Assembly (NCBI RefSeq): GCF_003867075.1
Contig: NZ_CP032544.1
Coordinates: 1,482,001 to 1,546,000 of the forward strand
Origin: Tenacibaculum mesophilum
Lineage (GTDB): Bacteria; Bacteroidota; Bacteroidia; Flavobacteriales; Flavobacteriaceae
DNA length: 64,000 bases
Reading direction: 5' to 3'
Within the stretch, counting starts at the first letter, position 1. Each line of letters opens with the position of its first letter. The translations under genes were made by a program, and so were the position numbers. Under the pieces are notes generated by a model. That model made no database searches. It saw nothing but the letters and a program-made list of their open reading frames with translations, and was not told the DNA's origin. Below are positions 50,821-61,700 of the stretch, one piece after another.

Positions 50821-53193
50821 TTATTTTATTTTTCTACCTAAAATATTGGTAGCTATTGTTGTAAATACTACTACACTAATTGAACTCAACGGCATTAAAA
50901 TAGCTGCTATTACTGGCATCAACTGCCCCGTTACCGCAAAATAAAGTCCAACAACATTATACATTAAAGATAATAAAAAACAATACTTAATAATTTTTAT
51001 CGCTTTTTGCGATGCTTTTATATAGTTTCCTATTTCACTAAACTTTGTGGCATCTAAAATAGCATCGCAAGCAGGTGAAAACACATTGATATTTTCCGAT
51101 AAAGCTATTCCTACATTGCTTTGAGCTAACGCTCCTGCATCATTTAATCCGTCACCAATCATCAATACACTTTTGTTTTTTTCTTGTAGTTCCTCTACAT
51201 AATGTAGCTTATCTTGCGGTTTTTGATTGAATAAAAATGTTGTTTCTTTAGGTAATAACTCTTCTAAAAACTTCTTTTCCCCTTCATTATCTCCAGAAAC
51301 TACAGATAATTCATATTTTTTATTTAAGCTTGAAAACAGGTTTTCAACTCCTTTTCTATAAGCATTTTTAAACACAAACTTTCCTTTATACTTATCGTTA
51401 ACACTAATATGAACAGAAGTATCAAAATTTAATCGTTCTTCTGCATTTTTTACAAAAGAAGACGAACCTATTTTTAATCTTGTTTGTTGATAACTTGTCT
51501 CAATTCCCTTTCCTACATATTCTTGGTAATTATCAACTGGTAACATTTCTTCTTCTAAAGAAGCATATAACATTCTACTTAGTGGATGATTTGAGGCTCT
51601 TAATGAGCTTTTTAATATCGCTTTTTGGAGTTTATTTAGATCTTCACCTTTATATGTTATCGTATTTTCTTTATTGGTGGTAAGCGTACCTGTTTTATCA
51701 AAAATAACTGAGTTTATAGCTGCTAATTGTTCTACTACTGTAGCATTCTTTAAATAAAATTTCTTTCTCCCAAAGATTCGTAGGATATTCCCTAAAGTAA
51801 ACGGTGCTGCTAAGGCTATGGCACAAGGACATGCAATAATTAGTACTGACGTAAATACGTTTAATGCTACACTTGAATCATAGTATAACCAAAATGCTGT
51901 AGACAAAAACGCTATTGACAATACGATGATGGTAAAATTCTTACTGATTTTATCAGTTAACGTTTTAAACGATGAATTTTTATCTTTTTGAAATACATCA
52001 TTACTCCACAACTGTGTTAAATAGCTTTGTGAAACCGAAGCTAGTACCTCCATCTCTATACTTCCTGACAGTTGCTTTCCTCCTGCAAATAATTTATCTC
52101 CTGACTTTTTATTTACAGGAACAGCCTCACCTGTAACAAAGCTGTAATCTATTTTCGCTTCTCCATTAATTAAAATTCCATCAACAGGAATTAATTCTTG
52201 GTTTCTAATTAATAATCTGTCTCCTTTATTGACATCATAGATTTGCGTGTTTTCTTCTTTTTTATCCGTAGTTATTCTTGTTACTGCAATTGGGAAGTAC
52301 GATTTGTAATCGCGTTCGAATGACAAGAAATTATAAGTTTTTTGTTGAAAAAACTTCCCTAGTAATAAGAAGAACACTAGCCCTGTTAAACTATCAAAAA
52401 AGCCTGTCCCTAAATCCAACATAATCTCTGCTGTACTACGTACAAATAGCACTAAAATTCCAAGAGCAATAGGAACATCAATGTTTAAAATTTTAGAGCG
52501 AATTCCTTTGTATGCTGAAATAAAATAATCAACTCCAGCATAAAACACTACAGGTAACGAAAATATAAACATTAACCAACGGAAGATTCCTTTGTATTGC
52601 TCTAACCAATATTCTGATACTTCAAAATATTCCGGGAATGATAAAAACATAACATTTCCAAAAGCAAAACCTGCTATTCCTAGTTTATAAATTAAACTAC
52701 GGTCTACCTTCTTTTTCCCTACCTCATAATCTTCAAGACTTATGTAAGGTTCATAACCAATAGAACTTAATAGTAATACTATTTCTTTAAGTGATGTTTT
52801 TTCGGAATTGTAAGTAATTCGTACTGTTTTCTTTGGGAAATTAACTTGAGATGAAGATACAAACTCTTGTAGTTTGTGTAAGTTTTCTAATACCCAAATA
52901 CATGAACTACAATGTATATGTGGAATGTATAAATTTACCACTTGTACATTGCCATCGTTAAACTCTAATAGTTTATCTACAATGGATTCATTATCCAAGA
53001 AATCATATTTTCCTTGTATCTCTTCAGGTATTGCTCCTGGGTTGTTTTGAAAATCGTAATAACAAGTTAAATCGTTCTCTGAAAAAATTTCATAAACCGT
53101 TTTGCATCCATTACAACAGAAAAATTTATCTTCTTTTGTAATTGTTTTTGTGTCGCACTCGTTACCACAATGAAAACATGTTGTGCTTTCCAT
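50821..53193 (-). CDS. ccoI: CcoI/FixI-type copper-transporting P1B ATPase
   Basis: 790 residues from the ATG at 53193. A longer frame would start at a TTG at 53235, which lies in the regulatory region. The N-terminus has a CxxC zinc-ribbon-like domain (CFHCGNE, CCNGCKTVYE), then a heavy-metal domain with HIHCSSCIWVLENL. The transmembrane metal site is IACPCAIALAAPF. DKTGTLT, SNHPLSR and GDGLNDAGAL are the P-type catalytic motifs. It supplies copper for the oxidase CuB. First gene of the ccoI-deoC-deoD-hemN cluster and divergent from the Fnr gene. Confidence 0.95.
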   Translation of the reverse strand: MESTTCFHCGNECDTKTITKEDKFFCCNGCKTVYEIFSENDLTCYYDFQNNPGAIPEEIQGKYDFLDNESIVDKLLEFNDGNVQVVNLYIPHIHCSSCIWVLENLHKLQEFVSSSQVNFPKKTVRITYNSEKTSLKEIVLLLSSIGYEPYISLEDYEVGKKKVDRSLIYKLGIAGFAFGNVMFLSFPEYFEVSEYWLEQYKGIFRWLMFIFSLPVVFYAGVDYFISAYKGIRSKILNIDVPIALGILVLFVRSTAEIMLDLGTGFFDSLTGLVFFLLLGKFFQQKTYNFLSFERDYKSYFPIAVTRITTDKKEENTQIYDVNKGDRLLIRNQELIPVDGILINGEAKIDYSFVTGEAVPVNKKSGDKLFAGGKQLSGSIEMEVLASVSQSYLTQLWSNDVFQKDKNSSFKTLTDKISKNFTIIVLSIAFLSTAFWLYYDSSVALNVFTSVLIIACPCAIALAAPFTLGNILRIFGRKKFYLKNATVVEQLAAINSVIFDKTGTLTTNKENTITYKGEDLNKLQKAILKSSLRASNHPLSRMLYASLEEEMLPVDNYQEYVGKGIETSYQQTRLKIGSSSFVKNAEERLNFDTSVHISVNDKYKGKFVFKNAYRKGVENLFSSLNKKYELSVVSGDNEGEKKFLEELLPKETTFLFNQKPQDKLHYVEELQEKNKSVLMIGDGLNDAGALAQSNVGIALSENINVFSPACDAILDATKFSEIGNYIKASQKAIKIIKYCFLLSLMYNVVGLYFAVTGQLMPVIAAILMPLSSISVVVFTTIATNILGRKIK

Positions 53194-53213
53194 ATTTACT
53201 CTTTTGCCTAGTA

Positions 53214-53221
53214 CAAATGTC
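53214..53221 (-). promoter_or_regulatory. -7-like element GACATTTG of the ccoI promoter
   Basis: TAnnTTTG with one mismatch (first base G). The last base is 36.5 bp from the centre of the FNR-like dyad. No -33 TTTG is present. Confidence 0.5.
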
Positions 53222-53244
53222 GGATAACATCTCAAATTAAAACA

Positions 53245-53256
53245 TGATAATTATCA
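53245..53256. promoter_or_regulatory. FNR-like dyad between ccoI and the Fnr gene
   Basis: Perfect palindrome TGATAATTATCA (core TGAT-N4-ATCA, identical to the FNR core), centre 53250.5. The fnr -7 element ends only 22.5 bp away, the ccoI one 36.5 bp. Confidence 0.75.
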
Positions 53257-53265
53257 GGTTTTCCG

Positions 53266-53273
53266 TATATTTG
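53266..53273 (+). promoter_or_regulatory. -7 element TATATTTG of the Fnr-type regulator gene
   Basis: Exact TAnnTTTG match 25 bp before the ATG at 53298. The FNR-like dyad overlaps the -33 region. Confidence 0.6.
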
Positions 53274-53297
53274 AGTAGCAAAAAAAAGGGCATATCT

Positions 53298-53984
53298 ATG
53301 AGCAAGTGTGAGCAATGTATCATCAGAGAATTTAATTCTTTAAAGGCTTTAACAAAAGATGAATTGATAAGAATAACAGGATGTAAAACGTCTAAAAAAA
53401 TAAAAAAAGGAGAAGTTCTCTTTGATGAAGGCGAATACATAAATGGTGTTTTTTGTGTTAAAGACGGTGTTTGTAAAGTGTCTAAAATGAGTGATAATGG
53501 TAGAGACCAAATTATTCATTTAATAAAAAAAGGAGATATTTTAGGAGAGCGAAGTTTGATTAACAATGAGGCTTCCAATTTAAAAGCTATTGCCGTTAAT
53601 GATATGGAAGTATGTTTTATTCCTAAAGAAGAAATTATTAGAGATTTAGAAAACAATTCTAACTTTTCTATGGACATTTTGAAAAAAATGGCCAATTCTT
53701 TAAAGAAAGCAGATGATATTATAGTAGATATGGCTCAAAAAACCGTAAAACAACGTTTAGCTGCTACTCTTTTACTTTTAGACTCTAAGTTTGATAAGAA
53801 CGAAAATGGCTCTATAAATATTAATTTATCTCGAGAAGATATGGCTAATATTATTGGAACAGCAACGGAAAGTGCTATTCGTTTACTTTCAGAGTTTAAA
53901 AAGAAAAAACTAATTGATTTAAAAGGTAAAGAAATCTATATAACTGATATAAAAGCTTTAAAAGAGCTTTCGGAAGGTTTTTAA
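53298..53984 (+). CDS. Crp/Fnr-family regulator, FNR-like oxygen sensor
   Basis: 228 residues from the ATG at 53298; an ATG at 53244 also opens the frame but lies inside the operator. Residues 30-130 form the cNMP-like beta-roll and 150-215 the winged helix. Cys4, Cys7 (CEQC), Cys29 and Cys106 are candidate [4Fe-4S] ligands; Cys106 aligns with E. coli FNR Cys122 (MVCEIP versus EVCFIP). The recognition helix TATESAIRLLSEF keeps the Glu and Arg that read TGA half-sites. It is divergent from ccoI and probably controls that operon, the cco operon and usp. Confidence 0.9.
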   Translation: MSKCEQCIIREFNSLKALTKDELIRITGCKTSKKIKKGEVLFDEGEYINGVFCVKDGVCKVSKMSDNGRDQIIHLIKKGDILGERSLINNEASNLKAIAVNDMEVCFIPKEEIIRDLENNSNFSMDILKKMANSLKKADDIIVDMAQKTVKQRLAATLLLLDSKFDKNENGSININLSREDMANIIGTATESAIRLLSEFKKKKLIDLKGKEIYITDIKALKELSEGF

Positions 53985-53989
53985 AACAA

Positions 53990-54018
53990 AAAAATCGTCT
54001 ATATAGACGATTTTTTTT
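53990..54018. terminator. Bidirectional terminator
   Basis: 11-bp stem AAAAATCGTCT / AGACGATTTTT with a 4-nt loop, and a long T run on the plus strand. It lies between the convergent fnr-like and DUF3467 genes. Confidence 0.85.
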
Positions 54019-54329
54019 TAAGCTTCCCCTGTGGTTCCACCAAAGTTCATTGGAATTGGTGGTTGCTCATAATCTTTTATTTCTCCATGTGCTTGTTCAA
54101 ACTTACGAATATTGTCTGCTAACGCTTTTGACAAACGTTTAGCGTGTTGTGGAGTTAAAATAATTCTTGATTTTACTTTTGCCTTAGGAACTCCTGGCAT
54201 AATATTAATAAAATCTACTATAAACTCAGAAACTGAATGGTTTATAATAGCTAAATTACTATACGTTCCTTCTGCTATTTCTTGGTCTAGCTCTATATTT
54301 AATTGCGGCTCTTTCTTATTATCTTCCAT
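54018..54329 (-). CDS. DUF3467 protein
   Basis: 103 residues, full length for this family. The conserved segment is AIINHSVSEFIVDFINIMPGVPKAKVKSRIILTPQHAKRLSKAL (only pieces given here as landmark). The function is unknown. In Bacteroidota it is regularly located just downstream of rpoC, as here. Confidence 0.85.
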   Translation of the reverse strand: MEDNKKEPQLNIELDQEIAEGTYSNLAIINHSVSEFIVDFINIMPGVPKAKVKSRIILTPQHAKRLSKALADNIRKFEQAHGEIKDYEQPPIPMNFGGTTGEA

Positions 54330-54364
54330 AATTAAGTCTCTTAATATGTTTTAGTTAAAAAAAT

Positions 54365-54397
54365 AAGGGTTTAGAGTTCTAAGAACTCTAAACCCTT
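54365..54397 (-). terminator. Strong terminator after rpoC
   Basis: 16-bp perfect inverted repeat AAGGGTTTAGAGTTCT / AGAACTCTAAACCCTT with one central base, followed on the minus strand by a T run. Confidence 0.85.
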
Positions 54398-54421
54398 GAT
54401 ATTATTTATAAATTTAAGTTT

Positions 54422-57400
54422 TTATAAACTTTGTTCAATCTCATCCTTAGGTCCAACTACGATATCTTCGTAAGCTCTCATTCCTGTACCTGCTGGTATA
54501 CGTTTACCAACAATTACGTTTTCTTTTAATCCTTCTAAGGTATCAATTTTACCATTTACAGCGGCTTCATTTAATACTTTAGTTGTTTCCTGGAATGATG
54601 CAGCTGAGATAAATGACTTCGTTTGTAACGATGCTCTTGTAATACCTTGTAATACTTGCTCAGCTGTTGCTGGTTGAGCATCACGTGCTACTACTAAGTT
54701 TTTATCTTCTCTACGTAATAAAGAGTTTTCATCTCTTAATTGACGAGCTGAAACTATTTGTCCTGGTTTCAAGTTAGCAGAATCTCCTGAGTCTTCAACA
54801 ACTTTCATTCCATAAATAGCGTCATTTTCTTTGATGAAATCCGTTTTATGAACTAATTGATTTTCTAAGAATAAAGTATCTCCTGAATCAATAATTCTAA
54901 CTTTACGCATCATTTGACGTACTACTACTTCAAAGTGCTTGTCGTTAATTTTTACCCCTTGTAAACGGTATACTTCTTGGATCTCGTTTACTAAGTATTC
55001 TTGAACTGCTGAAGGTCCTTTGATATTTAAGATATCAATAGGAGTAATTGCTCCATCAGATAATGGCATTCCTGCTTTGATAAAGTCGTTTTCTTGAACT
55101 AAGATTTGATTAGATAACTTAATTAAGTATTTCTTAATCTCTCCTGTTTTAGATTCGATAATAATTTCACGGTTACCACGCTTAATCTTACCAAATGACA
55201 CAACTCCATCAATTTGTGCTACTACAGCTGGGTTAGAAGGGTTACGCGCTTCGAATAACTCAGTTACACGTGGTAAACCTCCTGTAATATCTCCTGCTTT
55301 ACCAGACTTACGAGGAATCTTAACTAATGTTTTACCAGTTTCTACTTTATCTCCATCATTTACCATTAAATGAGCTCCTACAGGTAAACTATACGAACGT
55401 AAAGCATTACCATCAGCATCTTCAATAATTAATGAAGGAATGATTTTTTTATTCTTAGAATCTGTTATTACTTTTTCTTGGAATCCTGTTTGTTCATCGA
55501 CTTCTACAGAATAGTTAATTCCTTGTTCTAAATTATCGAACTTAACTTTACCTCCAAATTCAGAAACAATAACTCCGTTAAATGGATCCCATTGACATAC
55601 TGCATCTCCTTTCTTGATCGTCTTTCTTTCTTTATCAAAGATAATAGAACCGTAAGGAATTATGTTAGTACTTAATACGATGCCTGTTTTCTTATCAGTA
55701 ATTTTAATTTCTGCAGTACGAGAAATTACGATATCTACTTCTTCGCCTGCTGAATCTTTACCTTTTACAGTACGTAAGTCATCAATAGTTACAGAACCGT
55801 CGAATTTTGCGATTAACTTATTGTCTTCAGAAATGTTTCCTGCTACCCCTCCAACGTGGAATGTACGTAATGTTAACTGTGTACCTGGTTCTCCAATAGA
55901 CTGTGCAGCAATTACACCAACTGCTTCACCTCTTTGAACTTTTTGACCTGTTGATAAACTTTGTCCGTAACATTTCTCACAAATTCCTCTTTCAGATTCA
56001 CATGTTAATGCTGAACGAACTTCAACTTTATCTACGCCTGATGCTTCAATTTTGTCAGCTAAAATTGGAGTAATCAACTCTCCTGCTTCAACTAATAATT
56101 CATCTGTAGTTGGAGCATAAACATCATATAATGCTGTACGTCCTGAAATTCTTTCACTTAAAGGTTCAACGATTTCATCGTTTTTCTTTAAGGCAGAAAC
56201 TTCTAATCCTCTTAATGTACCACAATCTTCTTCGTTTACGATAACATCTTGAGATACGTCTACTAAACGACGTGTTAAATATCCTGCATCGGCTGTTTTT
56301 AATGCGGTATCGGCAAGTCCTTTACGTGCACCGTGCGTAGAGATAAAGTATTCTAAAATTGATAACCCTTCTTTAAAGTTCGATAAAATTGGGTTTTCAA
56401 TAATTTCTCCACCTCCTGCGGTCGATTTTTTAGGTTTTGCCATTAATCCACGCATACCAGTTAACTGACGAATCTGCTCTTTCGATCCACGTGCTCCAGA
56501 ATCTAACATCATAAACACTGAGTTAAATCCTTGCTGGTCTTCACGTAAACGCTTCATAGATAATTCAGTTAATCGGTTGTTGGTAGATCCCCAAACATCA
56601 ATTACCTGATTATAACGTTCTTTTTGCGTTAACATACCCATGTTATAATTCATAACAATTCCATCCACTTCTTCGTTCGCTTCAGCAATCATGGTATGTT
56701 TTTCTTCCGGAATAATGATATCTCCTAATGAGAAAGATAAACCACCTTGGAAGGCAAATTTATACCCCATTCCTTTGATATCATCTAAGAACTTACCTAT
56801 TGATGGAATATCTGTTACTTTTAGGATATTACCAATAATTCCACGTAATGATTTCTTTGTTAATACCTCATTAATATACCCTGCTTGTTCAGGTACCACT
56901 TCGTTAAATAATACTCTACCAACAGTAGTTTCTATTAATTGAGTTACTAACTCACCATTCTCGTTAAAGTCTTTAGTTCTTACTTTTATTCCAGCATTTA
57001 AGTCTACTTGCTCCTCATTATAAGCAATAGTTACTTCTTCTGGAGAATAGAAAGTTAATCCTTCACCTTTAATAGGTACTTCTGGAGTTGACTTTCTTTC
57101 TTTTGTCATATAATATAACCCTAAAACCATATCCTGAGATGGTACCGTAATTGGTGCTCCATTTGCAGGGTTTAAAACATTATGAGAAGCTAACATTAAT
57201 AACTGTGCTTCTAAAATTGCTTCTGGTCCTAATGGTAAGTGAACCGCCATTTGATCCCCATCAAAATCGGCATTAAATGCCGTACATACTAATGGGTGTA
57301 AACGAATTGCCTTTCCTTCAATTAATTTTGGTTGGAAAGCTTGAATACCTAAACGGTGTAAGGTAGGGGCACGGTTTAATAAAACAGGGTGTCCTTTAAT

Positions 57401-58696
57401 TACATTTTCTAAGATATCCCAAACAACTGGTTCTTTTCTGTCAATTATTTTCTTTGCAGATTTAACTGTCTTAACAATTCCTCTTTCGATTAACTTACGA
57501 ATAACGAAAGGTTTGTATAATTCAGCTGCCATATCTTTTGGCAATCCACATTCGTATAATTTTAATTCTGGTCCAACAACAATTACCGAACGTGCAGAGT
57601 AATCAACACGCTTACCTAATAAGTTTTGACGGAAACGTCCTTGCTTACCTTTTAAACTATCAGATAATGATTTTAATGGTCTGTTAGACTCTGTTTTTAC
57701 AGCTGATGATTTACGTGTGTTATCAAATAATGAATCTACTGATTCTTGTAACATACGTTTTTCATTACGTAAAATTACTTCTGGTGCTTTAATTTCCATT
57801 AATCGTTTTAAACGATTGTTACGGATAATTACACGACGATATAAATCATTTAAGTCAGAAGTAGCAAAACGACCTCCATCTAATGGTACTAATGGACGTA
57901 ATTCTGGTGGAATAACCGGAATTACCTTCATAATCATCCATTCTGGATTGTTTTCTCTATTTTTTTGAGAATCTCTGAATGCTTCTACAACATTTAGACG
58001 CTTTAATGCTTCATTTTTACGTTGCTTAGAAGTTTCAGTGTTTGCTTTATGACGCAATTGATATGATAACTCGTCTAAATCGATTCTTTCTAATAAATCA
58101 ATTAAACACTCTGCACCCATTTTAGCGATAAACTTATTAGGGTCAGAATCTTCTAAATACATATTTTCTTGTGGAAGCTCATCTACGATATCTAAGTATT
58201 CTTCCTCAGTTAAGAAGTCCATTTTTTGTAATGGTTCTCCTTCGGCATTCTTAGCAATACCTGGTTGAATTACTACGTAACGTTCGTAGTAAATAATCAT
58301 ATCTAACTTCTTAGATGGTAACCCTAAAAGGTATCCCATTTTGTTAGGTAATGATCTAAAGTACCAAATATGTGCAACTGGTACTACTAAGTTAATATGA
58401 CCTACTCTATCTCTACGTACTTTTTTCTCAGTAACTTCAACACCACAACGGTCACAAACGATACCTTTATATCGAATTCTTTTATATTTACCACACGCAC
58501 ACTCATAGTCTTTTACAGGACCAAAGATACGCTCACAAAACAATCCATCTCTTTCTGGTTTGTGTGTACGGTAGTTTATAGTTTCTGGTTTTAACACCTC
58601 TCCTTTAGAAGCCTCTAAAATAGACTCAGGTGATGCTAAACCTATTGAAATTTTGTTAAACTTCTTAACAGTGTATTTTTCGTTTTTTCTTGCCAT
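54422..58696 (-). CDS. rpoC: RNA polymerase subunit beta-prime
   Basis: 1424 residues. The zinc ribbon [20 protein letters not shown] is near residue 70, the catalytic [12 protein letters not shown] near 465, and the second zinc site ([13 protein letters not shown]) near 900. It forms the active centre with RpoB. It lies 98 bp after rpoB, with hairpins in the spacer. Ends with a strong terminator. Confidence 0.98.
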   Translation of the reverse strand: MARKNEKYTVKKFNKISIGLASPESILEASKGEVLKPETINYRTHKPERDGLFCERIFGPVKDYECACGKYKRIRYKGIVCDRCGVEVTEKKVRRDRVGHINLVVPVAHIWYFRSLPNKMGYLLGLPSKKLDMIIYYERYVVIQPGIAKNAEGEPLQKMDFLTEEEYLDIVDELPQENMYLEDSDPNKFIAKMGAECLIDLLERIDLDELSYQLRHKANTETSKQRKNEALKRLNVVEAFRDSQKNRENNPEWMIMKVIPVIPPELRPLVPLDGGRFATSDLNDLYRRVIIRNNRLKRLMEIKAPEVILRNEKRMLQESVDSLFDNTRKSSAVKTESNRPLKSLSDSLKGKQGRFRQNLLGKRVDYSARSVIVVGPELKLYECGLPKDMAAELYKPFVIRKLIERGIVKTVKSAKKIIDRKEPVVWDILENVIKGHPVLLNRAPTLHRLGIQAFQPKLIEGKAIRLHPLVCTAFNADFDGDQMAVHLPLGPEAILEAQLLMLASHNVLNPANGAPITVPSQDMVLGLYYMTKERKSTPEVPIKGEGLTFYSPEEVTIAYNEEQVDLNAGIKVRTKDFNENGELVTQLIETTVGRVLFNEVVPEQAGYINEVLTKKSLRGIIGNILKVTDIPSIGKFLDDIKGMGYKFAFQGGLSFSLGDIIIPEEKHTMIAEANEEVDGIVMNYNMGMLTQKERYNQVIDVWGSTNNRLTELSMKRLREDQQGFNSVFMMLDSGARGSKEQIRQLTGMRGLMAKPKKSTAGGGEIIENPILSNFKEGLSILEYFISTHGARKGLADTALKTADAGYLTRRLVDVSQDVIVNEEDCGTLRGLEVSALKKNDEIVEPLSERISGRTALYDVYAPTTDELLVEAGELITPILADKIEASGVDKVEVRSALTCESERGICEKCYGQSLSTGQKVQRGEAVGVIAAQSIGEPGTQLTLRTFHVGGVAGNISEDNKLIAKFDGSVTIDDLRTVKGKDSAGEEVDIVISRTAEIKITDKKTGIVLSTNIIPYGSIIFDKERKTIKKGDAVCQWDPFNGVIVSEFGGKVKFDNLEQGINYSVEVDEQTGFQEKVITDSKNKKIIPSLIIEDADGNALRSYSLPVGAHLMVNDGDKVETGKTLVKIPRKSGKAGDITGGLPRVTELFEARNPSNPAVVAQIDGVVSFGKIKRGNREIIIESKTGEIKKYLIKLSNQILVQENDFIKAGMPLSDGAITPIDILNIKGPSAVQEYLVNEIQEVYRLQGVKINDKHFEVVVRQMMRKVRIIDSGDTLFLENQLVHKTDFIKENDAIYGMKVVEDSGDSANLKPGQIVSARQLRDENSLLRREDKNLVVARDAQPATAEQVLQGITRASLQTKSFISAASFQETTKVLNEAAVNGKIDTLEGLKENVIVGKRIPAGTGMRAYEDIVVGPKDEIEQSL

Positions 58697-58794
58697 GATA
58701 ATGGATTCGAATTAAAAATAAATGTCTTATAATAAGACTGATATTGAAAAAATGATTTGCCTCAGAGCTTACACTCTGAGACATTTCACTGTGA
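58697..58794 (-). promoter_or_regulatory. rpoB-rpoC spacer with two hairpins
   Basis: GTCTTAT-A-ATAAGAC at 58724-58738 and CTCAGAG-N6-CTCTGAG at 58761-58780 (extended to 10 bp with a G-U pair). They are probably RNA processing or stability elements; there is no T run for termination. Confidence 0.45.
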
Positions 58795-61700
58795 TTATTC
58801 TTCTAATTTAACGTCTAATCCTAAACCTTTAAGTTCGTGCATTAATACGTTAAATGATTCTGGTAAACCTGGTTCTGGCATTGCTTCTCCTTTAACGATA
58901 GACTCGTAAGTTTTTGCTCTACCTAATACATCATCAGACTTAACAGTTAAGATTTCTCGTAAGATACTTGATGCACCATATGCTTCAAGTGCCCATACCT
59001 CCATCTCACCAAAACGCTGACCTCCAAACTGTGCTTTACCTCCTAATGGTTGCTGAGTAATTAATGAGTAAGGTCCAATAGAACGCGCGTGCATCTTATC
59101 TTCAATCATGTGACCTAACTTAATCATATAAATTACTCCTACCGTTGCAGGCTGATCGAAACGTTTACCTGTACCTCCATCATATAAATATGTGTGTCCG
59201 TAACGTGGTATTCCTGCTTCATCAGTTAAAGCATTGATTTGATCAATTTTTGCACCATCAAAAATTGGTGTTGCATACTTTTGACCTAATTTTTGACCTG
59301 CCCATCCAAGAACAGTTTCATAAATCTGACCAATGTTCATACGAGATGGTACCCCTAATGGGTTTAATACGATATCTACTGGTGTTCCGTCTTCTAAGAA
59401 AGGCATATCTTCTTGACGTACAATACGTGCAACAATACCTTTATTTCCGTGACGTCCTGCCATCTTATCTCCTACTTTTAATTTACGTTTCTTAGCTACA
59501 TAAATTTTAGCAAGTTTTAAGATACCTGCTGGTAATTCGTCTCCTACAGAGATTGTAAATTTCTCACGACGTAAAACTCCTTGTAGGTCGTTTACTTTAA
59601 TCTTGTAATTGTGAACTAATTCTACAACTAATTGATTTAAGTCTTTATCAGTAGTCCAAGTTCCACTTAAATGTGTAAAGTCTTCTACAGAGTTTAACAT
59701 TTTTTGTGTAAACTTTTTACCTTTTGGCAATACTTCTTCTCCTAAGTCGTTATACACTCCTTGAGAAGTTTTTCCTGATACTAAGTTGAATAACTTTTCA
59801 ACTAAAACATCTTTTAATTCTTCAAACTTAGACACATAAGATGCTTCTAAAGCTGCTATTGCTTCTTTATCACGAGCACGCTTATTCTTATCTTTTACTG
59901 CGCGTTTGAATAATTTTTTGTTAATTACAACTCCTCTTAATGATGGAGACGCTTTTAATGATGCATCTTTTACATCTCCTGCTTTATCACCAAAGATAGC
60001 ACGTAATAACTTTTCTTCTGGGGTAGGGTCAGATTCTCCTTTTGGTGTAATTTTACCAATTAAAATATCACCAGGATTTACTTCTGCTCCAATACGAATC
60101 ATTCCATTTTCATCTAAGTCTTTTGTAGCCTCTTCAGAAACATTAGGAATATCGTTTGTTAATTCTTCAGCTCCTAATTTAGTATCACGAACATCTAATG
60201 AATATTCATCAATATGAATAGAAGTAAAGATATCTTCACGAACTACTTTTTCAGAAATCACAATCGCATCCTCAAAGTTATACCCTTTCCAAGGCATAAA
60301 GGCTACTTTCATGTTTCTACCTAAAGCTAATTCTCCTTTTTGTGTTGCATATCCTTCACAAAGTACTTGACCTTCTTCTACTCTATCACCTACTTTTACA
60401 ATCGGTTTTAAGTTGATATTAGTACCTTGGTTTGTTTTTCTAAACTTAATTAAGTCGTACGACACTTCATCAGAATCAAAGCTAACCATGCGCTCTTCTT
60501 CTGTCCTATCGTACTTAATTGTTATTTTATTGGCGTCTACATATTCTACAACTCCTGCTCCTTCAGCATTGATTAAGATACGAGAATCTTTTGCTACTCT
60601 ACGTTCTAAACCAGTACCAACAATTGGAGACTCTGGACGTAATAATGGAACTGCTTGACGCATCATGTTCGATCCCATCAGTGCACGGTTCGCATCATCA
60701 TGCTCTAAGAAAGGAATTAATGATGCCGAAATCGAAGCAATTTGATTAGGAGCAACGTCCATATAATTAATTGCTTCAGGGTTTTCCACTGGAAAATCTC
60801 CTTCTTCACGTGCAATAACTCTTTCGCTCTCTATTTTACCATCATTTGCTACTGGTAAATTAGATTGAGCAATTTTCATTCCTTCTTCTTCTTCTGCTGA
60901 TAAATAAATTGGTTCTTCAGAAGAGACTGAACCATTATCTACCTTTTTGTATGGAGTTTCAATGAATCCCATATTATTTACTTTAGCATAAACCGCTAAA
61001 GAAGAAATAAGTCCAATGTTTGGTCCTTCAGGTGTTTCAATCGGACATAAACGACCATAATGCGTATAGTGAACGTCACGAACCTCGAAACCTGCTCTTT
61101 CACGTGATAAACCTCCAGGTCCTAAAGCTGATAAACGACGCTTATGAGTAATCTCTGCTAATGGATTTGTTTGATCCATAAATTGAGATAACTGGTTGGT
61201 ACCAAAGAAGGAGTTAATTACTGAAGATAACGTCTTAGCGTTAATTAAGTCGATTGGAGTAAAGACCTCATTATCACGAACATTCATTCTCTCACGAATA
61301 GTACGTGCCATACGAGCTAAACCTACACCAAATTGACCTGCTAATTGCTCACCAACAGTTCTAACACGACGATTAGATAAGTGATCGATATCATCTACTT
61401 CAGCCTTTGAATTGATTAATTCAATTAAGTACTTAATGATTGTAATGATATCATTCTTAGTTAATACTTTTTGATCTAAATCTTCATTTAACTGAAGTTT
61501 AGTATTCATTCTAAAACGTCCTACTTCACCTAAACTATAACGTTGCTCTGAGAAGAATAATTTTTCAATAATACCTCTTGCAGTTTCCTCATCTGGCGGT
61601 TCAGCATTACGTAATTGTCTATATACATGCTCTACAGCTTCCTTTTCAGAGTTTGTAGGGTCTTTTTGTAATGTATTGTGAATGATGGCATAATCAGCTT

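Noticed and set aside
53244..53297. Extra 18 N-terminal residues for the Fnr-type regulator
   Set aside because: The extension starts inside the operator palindrome and includes the TATATTTG promoter element, so it cannot be translated from that promoter.
54365..54397. Long perfect palindrome as an attachment site or replication element
   Set aside because: It is directly after rpoC, and a T run follows on the coding strand, so it is a terminator.
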